NCBI GenBank assembly: GCA_028826165.1
Contig: JAPDFW010000045.1
Location: forward strand, 1 to 52,766
From: Anaeramoeba ignava
Taxonomy: Eukaryota > Metamonada > Anaeramoebidae
Direction: 5' to 3'
DNA length: 52,766 bases
The position numbers and the translations under genes were made by a program. The notes below the pieces were generated by a model. That model worked only from the letters and a program-made list of their open reading frames with translations. It was not told the DNA's origin and did no database searches. Position 1 is the stretch's first letter, and every line of letters begins with the position of its first letter. Shown piece by piece: positions 22,434 to 33,200 of this stretch.

Positions 22434-23880
22434 ATGAATTGTATAGTAATTGATTTAGGATCTTATTCCGTTAAAGCAGGATTTGCAGGACAAACAAAAC
22501 CAACAATTAAATTTCAAAGTGCGATTGGAAAAAATGATAAAAATAGTTTAATTATTGGACCAACACCACAAGAAACAAGAAATTTAAACACATTAGATTT
22601 TCTAATTTCAGAAGGACTTTCAACTGGATCAATAAATTGGGATTATGCGGAGCTTTTATATGAATATATTTTTGAGAAAAAACTCCGTATTCATGATACA
22701 AGTTCAACTTCAGTTCTTCATACTTTAATAACTCACACTACAAAATCAGATCTTGAAACTTTAACTGAATATTTTATGGAAAAACTTGATGTTAGACATT
22801 TTAATATCATTGACCAAAATGTTTCTATTATTGCTTCACTTCCACAAACTAGTGGTGTTATTGTTAATTTTGGTCAATCTTTTACTCAAATTATTCCTTA
22901 TTATTCTGGTGTTTTATTGAAATTTTCAAAATCTATTCTTAATATTGGTGGTAAAGATTTGACTGATTATTTGACTCAATTACTTACTACTCAAGGTTTT
23001 TATCTTGATTCTCCTCAAGGTTTTGTTATTGCTAGTGAATTGAAGGAAAATTATTCTTTTGTTAATTTATTTCCTCAAATTAATGATTGGGAAAAACTTT
23101 CAAATCAATTTAAAAATGAAATTTCAACAAACCCAAAACTTATGAAGAGATATCCTAATTTTAAAGTATTTAGGAATAAGATTATTGATTAATTTTAATA
23201 TTTAATTTTAATTTTAATATTTAATATTTAATATTTTTAATATTTAATATTTAATATTTTTAATATTTAATATTTAATATTTTTAATATTTAATATTTAA
23301 TATTTTTAATATTTTATATTTAATATTTAATATTTAATAATTTTAATTTTAATTTTAATTTTAATATTTATTTTTTAGTTTGAATTCATTTACAAATCAA
23401 AATTAAAATTGGATTTTTATTTTAAAATTTCAGGAATTAAAACCAATTACACATGAATTTGGAAATGGATTTTCATTTGATTTTAAATCAGAAAGATATT
23501 CAATAATGGAACCATTATTTGAACCAAAATTAATAGGGAATTTTCAAGAAGGATTACCAAATGTAATTTCTCAATCAATAACAAAATGCGAAATGGATAT
23601 AAGAAGATCACTTTATGAGGGGATAATTTTAGCTGGCGGTACAGCAGCAACACCTTTATTAGCAGAAAGACTCACACAAGAATTATCCGGACTTACAAAT
23701 TCAAAAGTGAAAATTGTAAATGAAAAAAATTTATCTTCTGCTGATTTAATTGTTTGGAAAGGTTCTTCAACTTTGGCTGCTCTTACTGGTTTTGAACAGA
23801 TTATGATTTCTCAACAAGATTATAAGGAAAATGGTGCTCATTTGATTTTTTCAGAAATGATAAAGGAATTTGTTCAATAG
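22434..23880 (+). CDS. Actin-related protein
   Basis: Exon 1 is 22434-23165 and exon 2 is 23434-23880; the 268-bp GT-AG intron is in phase, giving 392 residues, close to actin's length. The first phosphate loop is DLGSYSVKAGFAG (actin DNGSG..KAGFAG). The second is VIVNFGQSFTQIIPYYSG, where actin's catalytic Asp is Asn. IGGKDLTDYLTQLL and IILAGGTAATPLL match the subdomain 3/4 and adenosine-binding motifs. The C-terminus WKGSSTLAALTGFEQIMISQ aligns with actin's WIGGSILASL region. Divergence is too great for conventional actin; which ARP class it belongs to cannot be told by eye. Filament formation is unlikely if the Asp-to-Asn change holds. Confidence 0.88.
23166..23433 (+). repeat. Intron of the actin-related gene with TTTAATATTTAATA repeats
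   Basis: A 268-bp GT-AG intron. The core (about 23205-23340) is a tandem TTTTAATATTTAATATTTAATA array. Splicing joins a Lys codon directly to ELKPITHEFG. Confidence 0.85.
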
Positions 23881-24012
23881 TTTAATTATTTTTACATTTT
23901 CTTTTAAACAAATCAAAACAATTTTTTTCCCTTTTTTTTTTTTTTCAAATTATTTTTTTCATTTTTTTTCTTTTTTTTAAATAAATTTAAATTAAAAAAA
24001 AAAGTTTTTAAA
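23881..24012 (+). promoter_or_regulatory. Intergenic promoter block of the serine hydrolase gene
   Basis: 132 bases between two genes of the same strand. Two T-rich stretches include TTTTTTCATTTTTTTTCTTTTTTTT at about 23948-23978, followed by A-rich sequence to the ATG at 24013. Confidence 0.35.
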
Positions 24013-26103
24013 ATGAAAATTGGATTGATTTTATTTGTTTTTTTAATAATTGGATTTATTTATGGATATGATTGGACTCCAGTTGATCAAGTTCTCGAAA
24101 ATGCAGTAAAAGAAAAAGCATTTCCAGGATGTACTGCTCTTGTTGGTTCTTCTGAAGGAGTTATTTATGCAAAACCTTTTGGTTATTATACTTATGGTTT
24201 ACCTGCACCAGTTACTCATACAAATCCTGCAGTTCAAATGGATGTAATAAATCATTAATAATTATATTTAATTCAAATTTAATTTTATTTAATTCAAATT
24301 TAATTTAATTAATTAATTTAATTCAAAATAATTATATTTAAAAATATTTTTATAAAGACAATGTATGATCTTGCAAGTTTAACAAAAGTAGTCGCAACAA
24401 CAACAGCTGTTATGCAATTTTATCAAAGAGGAGAATTAGATCTTAATACTAAATTAATTGATCCAAAATTATTAGGTGAAAAATATAATAATAATGGAAA
24501 AGATCAAATTACTGTGAGAAATTTATTACTTCATAATGCTGGATTCCCACCTGATCCAGTTCCAGATTATTGGAATAAAACATTTGGATGTCCAGAAGCA
24601 CAAAAATATTATCCACCTGAAGATTTTAATTGTCGAGCTAAAATTTATTCATCTGTAATGACTCAAACACTTATTTATCCAACTGGATCTAAATATATCT
24701 ATAGTGATTTAAGTATGATTACAATGATGTATGTTGTTGGAAAACTTGCACATGATCTTAAGTATATTACACCTGAAGATCTTGATCCAATTTGTGTTGC
24801 TAATTCAAGTATCAATGTAAATGATTTAAATGGACTTGAACAATGTTATTATGAAGCTTATGTTAGAATTTTTGTTTTATCACCATTGAATACTCAAAGA
24901 ACTATGTTTAGACCAAATGTATCTTTATGGGGTGATTGTTCACCAACTGAAAATGATACTTGGTTTAGACATCAAGTTATTGAAGGATTTGTTCATGATG
25001 GAAATGCTTATATTATGGTTAAAATTTATATTTAATTTACAAAAAATATTTAATTTAATTTAATTTAATTTAATTTAATTTATTTTATTTTTTATTTACA
25101 ATAATAAAGGGAGGAATATCAGGACATGCAGGTAATTTTAAATTAATTATTAAATTATCTATTTCAAAAATTTATTTAATTAATAAATTTAATTTATTAG
25201 GATTATTTAGTATTTCACAAGATTTAGGATATTTAATGGAAAAATTAGTATTTGCACCTGAAGATTCTAATTATGTTAATAAAACAACAGTTGAATTATT
25301 TACAACAATTTATAATGAAACTCAATCATCACGTGCTTTAGGTTGGGATACTAATTTGGAGAATTATTATTGTGGAGACTTATCTCAAAAAACATTTTGT
25401 CATACTGGGTAAATTTGATTTTAATTTATTTAAATATTTAATTTAAATATTTTGATTTAAATAATTTGATTTAAAAATAATTTGATTTATAAATAATTTG
25501 ATTTAAATAATAGATTTAAAAATAATTTGATTTAAATAATTTGATTTATAAATATTTTGATTTAAATATTTTGATTTAAATATTTTATTTATAAATAATT
25601 TGATTTAAATAATTTGATTTAAATATTTTAATTTAAATATTTTGATTTAAATATTTTGATTTATAAATAATTTGATTTAAATATTTGATTTAAATAATTT
25701 GATTTAAATAATTGATTTATAAATAATTTGATTTAAATATTTAATTTAAATATTTTGATTTAAATACAATTTGATTTATAAATAATTTGATTTAAATAAT
25801 AGATTTAAAAATAATTTGATTTAAATAATTTGATTTAAAATATTTTGATTTATAAATATTTGATTTATAAATATTTTGATTTAAATAATTTGATTTAAAT
25901 AATTAATTTAAATATTTGATTTTCTAAAAAAAATAAGATTTACTGGTACTTCAATTTGTGCTGATCCAACAAGAAAACTTTATGCAATTTTATTAACTGC
26001 AAGAGTTTATCCAACAAGAGAAAATAATTTAATTAGGAAAGTAAGAACTCAATTTGGAACTGCAGTTCAACAAGTTTTTGATCAAGATGAAAAGAATAAT
26101 TAA
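24013..26103 (+). CDS. Secreted serine hydrolase of the beta-lactamase / class C penicillin-binding fold
   Basis: Five exons: 24013-24243, 24358-25017, 25110-25131 (22 nt), 25201-25408, 25938-26103. All are in phase, giving about 428 residues. The N-terminus MKIGLILFVFLIIGFIYG is a clear signal peptide. Catalytic motifs of the S12 / beta-lactamase-related family are visible: SxxK as ASLTKVV, YxN-type as YSD, and the KTG box as FCHTGFTGTS. GISGHAGLFS, formed across two introns, is also family-typical. The substrate is unknown; the family includes esterases, D-amino peptidases and beta-lactamases. The protein is probably secreted or lysosomal. The family is bacterial in flavour but widespread in protists; four introns show it is a settled nuclear gene. 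Confidence 0.87.
25409..25937 (+). repeat. Hydrolase intron 4, AATTTGATTTAAAT repeats
   Basis: A 529-bp GT-AG intron splits the glycine codon of the catalytic HTG motif. It is a degenerate tandem array of TTTGATTTAAATAA and TTTGATTTATAAATAA units. Confidence 0.85.
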
Positions 26104-26239
26104 AAAAAGGAAAAAACTAAAAATTAATTTGGATTTTTTTTGAATTTTTAATTCCACTTTTTTTTTTGGATCATTTTAAAGAAAAAAAGAATAAGAATAA
26201 AACCGAAAAAAAGTAAAAAAATAAAAAATCAAATCTGAA
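26104..26239. other. Convergent spacer sharing sequence with 30180-30295
   Basis: The bases before the stop of the first surface-protein gene (AATTCCACTTTTTTTTTTGG, then ATCATTTTAAA and GAAAAAAAG) recur beyond the stop of the second copy at about 30180-30270. The tandem duplication therefore includes 3' flanking sequence. Confidence 0.75.
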
Positions 26240-29200
26240 TTAATTCTTATCATTATCATTATCATTTTCAATTTCATTTTCATCTTCATTTTCATTTTCA
26301 TTTTCATTTTCATTTTCATTATCATTTCCATTTTCATTTTCATTTTCATTTTCATTTTCATTTAAATCAATTTCGTTTTCGTTATTATTATCTTTATCTT
26401 TATTATCTTTATTATCTTTATCTTTATCTTTATCGTTTTCATTATCATTATCATTATCATTCAAATCAATTTCGTTTTCTTTTTTAATGTTATCATTATC
26501 ATTATTATTATTATCTTTATTATCATCATCACTTGAATCATCTTCTAAAATTCCTTGTGTTTCTGATTTGTCTTTTTGTTTAAAGAATTTCTTTTCAAAA
26601 TAATTTCTAAATACTTTAATTCTCATTAAAAATATGAAAATAATCAATGCAATAATTAAAACAAAGAAAATAATTTCAAGAGCTGTTGTTGTTCTTTTCA
26701 ATGTTTTCGAATTTTCTTCATTGAATCCAAGTGTATATATTACTGCTTTTCTTACATTCATTAATATTCCAACAAAAGTTACTAAAAGGAATAATTGATT
26801 ATAATAATAATATTTCTTTTCTCGATATGAATTATAACTGAAAATAAACAAATAAGAGAAGCAAAATACAAAAACAACAACCAATGAATTGATGAAAGGA
26901 TTCCAAACTAATAAACTTAGCAAAATAACTATAATTCTGATAAAAAATTCAATAGAATCCCAAAAATATAACTTTTTAGTATAAAATTCTGCAAAGAATT
27001 GTGCAAATACACTTTTGTAATAACGTTCTTTTGTTCTTTTTTTTCGATATATAAATATAAAAAGATAAATTGGTGTTGATAAAATAACAAAAATCAATAT
27101 AATAAGTGCAAATATTTGCCATCCTTGATAACAATGAATATTCCCATCATAAAAAAAACGTTTCGTTTCTTTTCCTGCTATTTTCATGTTCTTGCAATCA
27201 ATTAATTTTATTGTTGTTTCTGAAATTGGGAAATAAATGAACATTATCAATGATATTATTGAATTTTTGAATTTATATTTGAGTGAATTTATATCAACAA
27301 ATTTTGAAATTTTGGATTTTTGATTTTTTCCAAATGAAACTGTTTTTTTATCTTTTTTGATTTCATCATTATCAATATCAGTATCAGTATCAGTAGTTGT
27401 TGTATCTTTATCTTTTTCTTTTTCTTTTTCTTTTTCTTTTTCTTTTTCTTTTGATTCATCTTTCTTTTTTTTCCTTAATTTACTAATCCATGTACTTATT
27501 CCCCAAACTGGAAAAAAAGTAATCAAGTAAATCAATATTGTGATATAATTCATTGCAATTTTACCAGGTGATGATAATTTAGTAAAAGGACATATTCCAA
27601 AATCATTCATAGGAACCACAAATTCTAATGAAAAAAATAAAGATAATGAATAAATGATTTCTGAAATAACTGAACGTGTTTGAGAAATTGGACGAGATTG
27701 AAGAGAGAATTTGCAAAAGAATCTGAGTGTCTGGAAAAAAAGAATAAACATTTGGAAGATATTTCTTGATTCCATAAATTTGTGGAAAAGAATCATGAAT
27801 ACTAAACCAGTGATAAATGCTCTAAGGAAATAACCAGCAAATTGATTTTTGCAATTATTAGTATTTTTGCATTCAGGATAAGTTGTCATAATTTCTGTGT
27901 AACCTTCTGGACATTCTCCACACAAATCACCGACTCTTTGATTGGAACAACTATCATAAAATACACATGATCTCTTATTGCAACAATAATTTTCAGGACA
28001 CAACGAAGAATCTGCGGAATTTGATGACATAGCAACAGAAACCCAAAATCCAGTGGAAGCATTAACAGAATTTGTGCCATCACAAACAATTCCGAGATCG
28101 CATTCTTGGCAAGGATATGTATCACTATCACTATCTGTTTCAATAAAAGAATAGCTTGCATAAGGGCATTGTGAACATCCAATTTCTGAAATAAATGAAG
28201 TTTGATCGAATGGCTCATAATAATATCCTTCTGTGCATGTAAATACATTTGAGTCCGATAAAATACCACCAACAACAGGAACTCTTGTATACAAAAATAA
28301 ATCTGATTCCAATGCAGCTTTGAATGTTGAATTGTAAATTTGGAGCACTGCTGTGTGATTCTCGTCAAAATCATCAATATCCAAATAGGACACAATATCC
28401 GATCCAAATTCTCCGTAATTTCGGGAAAATTTAGAATTTGAAACCTTCATGTTTCCTGTTCCTGTAATTACAACAGCTCCTCCAGAACCAGCCGTGTTTT
28501 CAATGAAACTACAACTATCGATTGTAATTTCACCATCGATTTGAAGAAACATTGCACCACCAGAAACGTGGCCAATGTTTTTCTGGAAAGTTTCATTGTA
28601 GAAAGAAGCCTGGAAACGTTGATCTGGAGGCGCTCTTGGGTCGTAACAATTGATATAAATACCTCCACCGTTTTTCGTGTTTGAATCGGAGTATTGATTG
28701 TTTTCAAAGTGAAACTCAACATTTCTTTTTGATCCTGAAAACGTGATTATTACAGCAGATCCTGCTACAGAAATAAACGTGTTCTGATAGAAATGAAAAA
28801 TGTTGTTTTCTGTTAATCCAGTCATATCGTTGATAGCCAAATAGATTGAACCTGTTTGGATGAATTTGTTGTTCAAATACTCAAAAGAAGAACTTCTGAC
28901 ATAAGCCGAACCGAAAAATGAAGTTGGCACAACGTTTTTGAAATAATTCCCTTCAAAAACCATTTGATATCCTTTGAGACCCGTTGGAGAAATCATGAAC
29001 AGAGGACTGAATGATTGTTGGTCAGAAATGAATGTATTTGAGTTGACTGTGAGGGTGATATTTTGGGCGTAATCCAAAAAAAAGGCAAGAACTGGAGAGG
29101 GACTTGAAATGATATTATTCTCAAAATAAAGGGAGATCTCTTTTGAATTACTTGTGTACAAATTGATCAATTCAGGTTGTTCGTTTTGGATTGTGATGTT

Positions 29201-29962
29201 ATGAGAATTGAAAAAAAACTCATTATAACTGGAATAAGAAAAAGATATTTGATAAAGAAAAGTTTGGTGCTCTCCAAGGAAAGTATTGTTGTAAATATAC
29301 ACTGTATTGTTGTTTTTATTCTCAATCAACAACAAAAACGGGATTATATCCGATGAAACATTGAAAGTGTTTTTTCCGAGAAAGTAAGTTTGAGAAAAAT
29401 TTGACTGACCAATATTTAAATTAATTCTGCCATTCAAATTATTTTCCGTTATGTTTATAACTGAAGGAAATTGGAGATTTGGTTGATCAAGAATTAAATT
29501 AGTATTTGTGAAGGTAGAACTTTTGAAGAACGTGAAACTTCCAGGTTGGAAAAATTCAACAACAGGACCAGTAAAGTCGCAAGCAATAAAAGTGTAATTG
29601 GCAGAATCAGCAACGAAAAAGTTAGTATCTTTTTCAACTGAAAAAGCAAAATTTTCAAAAATATAATTTCCTCCATTTTGCATTTGGAAATCGCAGAATT
29701 CTTGGATGTAGATTGTTGGTACTTCGCCGTTTGGCATGAATTCTATTCCACTTGATTCGAAATGAACACTCATATTAAAATTATAAACTCCTGGATCAAA
29801 ATGGATTTTAGTTGCATTTGAATAATTTGCTGCAATTACTATTTGACAAGGAGAACTTGATGAACAATCTCCCATTCCATCTGTTGAAATGTAGTAATCA
29901 ACTGCTTTAATTTTTGAGAATAAAAATAGAAATAAAAATATTGTTATTAATTGGAAATTCAT
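26240..29962 (-). CDS. Large surface protein: beta-helix ectodomain, Cys-rich module, multi-TM domain, acidic tail (copy 1)
   Basis: 1,240 residues in one exon. Signal peptide: MNFQLITIFLFLFLFSKIKA. Residues about 25-560 hold many short N/F-rich beta-strand turns (FENNxF, SNxFxN) typical of right-handed parallel beta-helix / Pmp-like repeats, with numerous N-glycosylation sequons. A Cys-rich module follows (CSQCPYASYSF, CQECDLGIVC, CGECPEGYTE). About eight hydrophobic segments follow, starting FLRAFITGLVFMILF and ending FFVLIIALIIFIFLM. A basic/acidic loop (KEKEKEKE) lies between TM3 and TM4. The C-terminus is a long Asp/Asn/Glu tail. Ectodomain outside, tail in cytosol is the likely topology. 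I do not know the ligand. Similar layouts occur in large protist families of unknown role. It is adjacent to a paralogue. Confidence 0.8.
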   Translation of the reverse strand: MNFQLITIFLFLFLFSKIKAVDYYISTDGMGDCSSSSPCQIVIAANYSNATKIHFDPGVYNFNMSVHFESSGIEFMPNGEVPTIYIQEFCDFQMQNGGNYIFENFAFSVEKDTNFFVADSANYTFIACDFTGPVVEFFQPGSFTFFKSSTFTNTNLILDQPNLQFPSVINITENNLNGRINLNIGQSNFSQTYFLGKNTFNVSSDIIPFLLLIENKNNNTVYIYNNTFLGEHQTFLYQISFSYSSYNEFFFNSHNITIQNEQPELINLYTSNSKEISLYFENNIISSPSPVLAFFLDYAQNITLTVNSNTFISDQQSFSPLFMISPTGLKGYQMVFEGNYFKNVVPTSFFGSAYVRSSSFEYLNNKFIQTGSIYLAINDMTGLTENNIFHFYQNTFISVAGSAVIITFSGSKRNVEFHFENNQYSDSNTKNGGGIYINCYDPRAPPDQRFQASFYNETFQKNIGHVSGGAMFLQIDGEITIDSCSFIENTAGSGGAVVITGTGNMKVSNSKFSRNYGEFGSDIVSYLDIDDFDENHTAVLQIYNSTFKAALESDLFLYTRVPVVGGILSDSNVFTCTEGYYYEPFDQTSFISEIGCSQCPYASYSFIETDSDSDTYPCQECDLGIVCDGTNSVNASTGFWVSVAMSSNSADSSLCPENYCCNKRSCVFYDSCSNQRVGDLCGECPEGYTEIMTTYPECKNTNNCKNQFAGYFLRAFITGLVFMILFHKFMESRNIFQMFILFFQTLRFFCKFSLQSRPISQTRSVISEIIYSLSLFFSLEFVVPMNDFGICPFTKLSSPGKIAMNYITILIYLITFFPVWGISTWISKLRKKKKDESKEKEKEKEKEKEKDKDTTTTDTDTDIDNDEIKKDKKTVSFGKNQKSKISKFVDINSLKYKFKNSIISLIMFIYFPISETTIKLIDCKNMKIAGKETKRFFYDGNIHCYQGWQIFALIILIFVILSTPIYLFIFIYRKKRTKERYYKSVFAQFFAEFYTKKLYFWDSIEFFIRIIVILLSLLVWNPFINSLVVVFVFCFSYLFIFSYNSYREKKYYYYNQLFLLVTFVGILMNVRKAVIYTLGFNEENSKTLKRTTTALEIIFFVLIIALIIFIFLMRIKVFRNYFEKKFFKQKDKSETQGILEDDSSDDDNKDNNNNDNDNIKKENEIDLNDNDNDNENDKDKDKDNKDNKDKDNNNENEIDLNENENENENENGNDNENENENENENEDENEIENDNDNDKN
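26243..26515 (-). repeat. Hexanucleotide tract encoding the acidic tail of copy 1
   Basis: ATTTTC / ATTATC / TTTATC hexamers on the plus strand read as (NE)n, (ND)n and (DK)n on the minus strand. The array is in frame and interrupted by EIDLN. Length variation in steps of six keeps the frame. Confidence 0.9.
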
Positions 29963-30295
29963 TTATTGAATGTTTCTTATTAAAAATGAAAAAAAAAAAA
30001 TAAAAAAATGATCTAAAAAAAATTTTTTTTTTAATTAAAAAATTAAAATTAAAAAGAGAGAATAAATGAATAAAAAAAAATAAAAATAATTAATTAATTA
30101 ATTTTGGAAAGTAAGAATTTAAATTGGAACTGTAATTTAATAAAATTTTTTGATCAAATTTCAAAAATAAAATAAAAAAAAGGAAAAAAAATTAATTTGA
30201 ATTTTTTTTTTGGATTTTTAATTCCACTTTTTTTTTTGGATCATTTTAAAAAAAAAAAGATATAAAAAAGAGAAAAAAATAGAAAAAAATTTGAA
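29963..30295 (-). promoter_or_regulatory. Spacer between the two surface-protein genes; promoter block of copy 1
   Basis: 333 bases. Next to the copy 1 ATG, the minus strand shows TTTTTTCATTTTTAATAAG, and the plus strand at about 30013-30032 an A-tract/T-tract junction (CTAAAAAAAATTTTTTTTTT). The left part, 30180-30295, is the duplicated 3' flank of copy 2. There is no gene. Confidence 0.45.
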
Positions 30296-33200
30296 TTAAT
30301 TTTTATCATTTAAATCAATATCATTATCATTATCATTATCATTATCATTATCATTATCATTATCATTATCATCATTATCATTATCATTATCATTTAAATC
30401 AATATCATTTTCATTATCATTTTCATTATCATTATCAATATCATTATCATTATCATTATCATTATCATTATCATTATCATTATCATTTAAATCAATATCA
30501 TTTTCATTATCATTATCATTATCATTTTCATTACCATTATTATTATCATTATCATTATCATTATTATTATCATTATTATCATTATTATCATTATTATCAT
30601 TATCAATATCATTATCATTATCATTATCATTATCATTATCATTATCATTATCATTTTCATTATCATTATCATTATCATTATCATTATCATTATCATTATC
30701 ATTATCATTATCATTATCATTCAAATCAATTTCATTTTCATTTTCATTATTATTATTATTATCATTATTCAAATCAATTTCATTTTCGTTTTTAATGTTA
30801 TCTTTATTATCACCATCACTTGAATCATCTTCTAAAATTCCTTGTGTTTCTGATTTGTCTTTTTGTTTAAAGAATTTCTTTTCAAAATAATTTCTAAATC
30901 TTTTAATTCTCATTAAAAATATGAAAATAATCAATGCAATAATTAAAACAAAGAAAATAATTTCAAGAGCTGTTGTGGTTTTTGTTAATGTTTCCGAATT
31001 TTCTTCATTATATCCAAGTGTATATATCACTGCTTTTCTTACATTCATTAATATTCCAACAAAAGTTACTAAAACAAATAATTGATTATAATAATAATAA
31101 TATTTCTTTTCTCGATATGAATTGTAATGGAAAATAGATAAATAAGAGAAAACAAACACCACAGCAACAACCAATGAATTGATGAAAGGATCTAAAATGA
31201 ATAAACTTAGCAAAATAACTATAATTCTGATAAAAAGTTCAATAGAATCCCAAAAATATAACTTTTTAGTATAAAATTCTGCAAAGAATTGTGCAAATAC
31301 ACTTTTGTAATAACGTTCTTTTGTTCTTTTTTTTCGATATATAAATATAAAAAGATAAATTGGTGTTGATAAAAGAACAAAAACCAATATAATAAGTGCA
31401 AGCTATTTGCCATCCTTGATAACAACTTATATTCCCATCATAAAAAAAACGTTTCGTTTCTTTTCCAGATATTTTTAAACTCTTGCAATCAATTAATTTT
31501 ATTGTTGTTTCTGAAATTGGGAAATAAATGAACATTATCAATGATATTATTGAATTTTTGAATTTATATTTGAGTGAATTTATATCAACAAATTTTGAAA
31601 TTTTGGATTTTTGATTTTTTCCAAATGAAACTGTTTTTGTATCTTTTTTGATTTCATTTTCATTTTCATTTTCATTATCAGTATCAGTAGTTGTTGTATC
31701 TTTTTCTTTTTCTTTTTCATTTTCTTTTTCATTATCTTTTTCTTTTTCATTTTCATTTGATTCATCTTTCTTTTTTTTCCTTAATTTACTAATCCATGTA
31801 CTTATTCCCCAAACTGGAAAAAAAGTAATCAAGTAAATCAATATTGTGATATAATTCATTGCAATTTTACCAGGTGATGATAATTTAGTAAAAGGACATA
31901 TTCCAAAATCACCCATAGGAATCAAAAATTCTAATGAAAAAAATAAAGATAATGAATAAATGATTTCTGAAATAACTGAACGTGTTTGAGAAATTGGACG
32001 AGATTGAAGAGAGAATTTGCAAAAGAATCTAAGCATTTGGAAAAAAAGAACAAGCATTTGGAAGATATTTCTTGATTCCATAAATTTGTGGAAAAGAATC
32101 ATGAATACTAAACCAGTGATAAATGCTCTAAGGAAATAACCACCAAATTGATTTTTGCAATTATTAGTATTTTTGCATTCAGGATAATTTGTCATAATTT
32201 CTGTGTAACCTTCTGGACATTCTCCACACAAATCACCGACTCTTTGATTTGTGCAGCTTTCAGAATATTCACATGATGTCTTATCGCAACAATAATTTTC
32301 AGGACACAACGCAGCTGTGACTTCGTTGAGATCTTTATCAATAGAAGTCCAAAAACCAGTGGAAGAATTAACACTATTTCCTCCTTCACAAGAATATCCA
32401 AGATCACATTCTTGGCAAGGATATGTATCATTATCACTATCCTGAATAACGAAAGAGTAAGTTGAATAAGGGCATTGTGAACAAGATAACTCAGTGATAA
32501 CTTCTCCCAATTCATGGTAGTCATAATAATATCCTTCTGTGCATGTATAAGTAGTTGCGTTTGTTAAATAATAAGTAGCAACAGGCACGTTTGTATACAC
32601 AAACAAGTTTATATTCGGTGCAGCTTTGAATGTTGAGTTGTAAATTTGGAGCACTGAAGTGCTCGAATTTCCTTCGGTGTTATCGACTTCCAAATAGGAC
32701 ACAATATCCGATCCAAATTGGGCATAATTCTCAAGAAATTCCGAATTTGAAACCTTCATGTTTCCTGTTCCTGCAATTACAACAGCTCCTCCAGAACCAG
32801 CCGTGTTTTGCACAAAACTACAGCTATCGATTGTTGTTTCACCATCGATTTGAAGGAACATTGCACCGCCAGAAACTTGACCAGTATTGGTTATGAAGGT
32901 TTCATTGTAGAAAGAAGCCTGGAAACGTTGATCTGGAGGCGCTCTTGGGTCGTAGCAATTGATATAAACACCTCCACCGTTTTTCGTTTTAGCATTGGAG
33001 TAGTAATTGTTTTGGAAATTGAATGTAATGCCGAATTTTCTCTCAGAAAGATAGATTGAAACTGATGCTTGTGTTGATCCGTTGAAGTAATTCCCGTCAA
33101 AATTAAATGCGTCATTTGCTGTTTTTCCAACAAGATCAAAAGAATTCAACGAAATCGGACCAGCTTGTTCGAATTCATTATTGGAAAAAGTGAAAGTAGA

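Noticed and set aside
22434-22480. Conventional actin
   Set aside because: The nucleotide loops and overall sequence are too diverged and the catalytic Asp is Asn; actin-related protein is safer.
30487-30720. Met-Ile repeat frame (MIMIMI...)
   Set aside because: Off-phase reading of the (ATTATC)n tract that encodes the DN tail.
32630-33059. Plus-strand frames opposite the copy 2 Cys-rich region
   Set aside because: Shadows of the conserved minus-strand coding sequence with no family resemblance.
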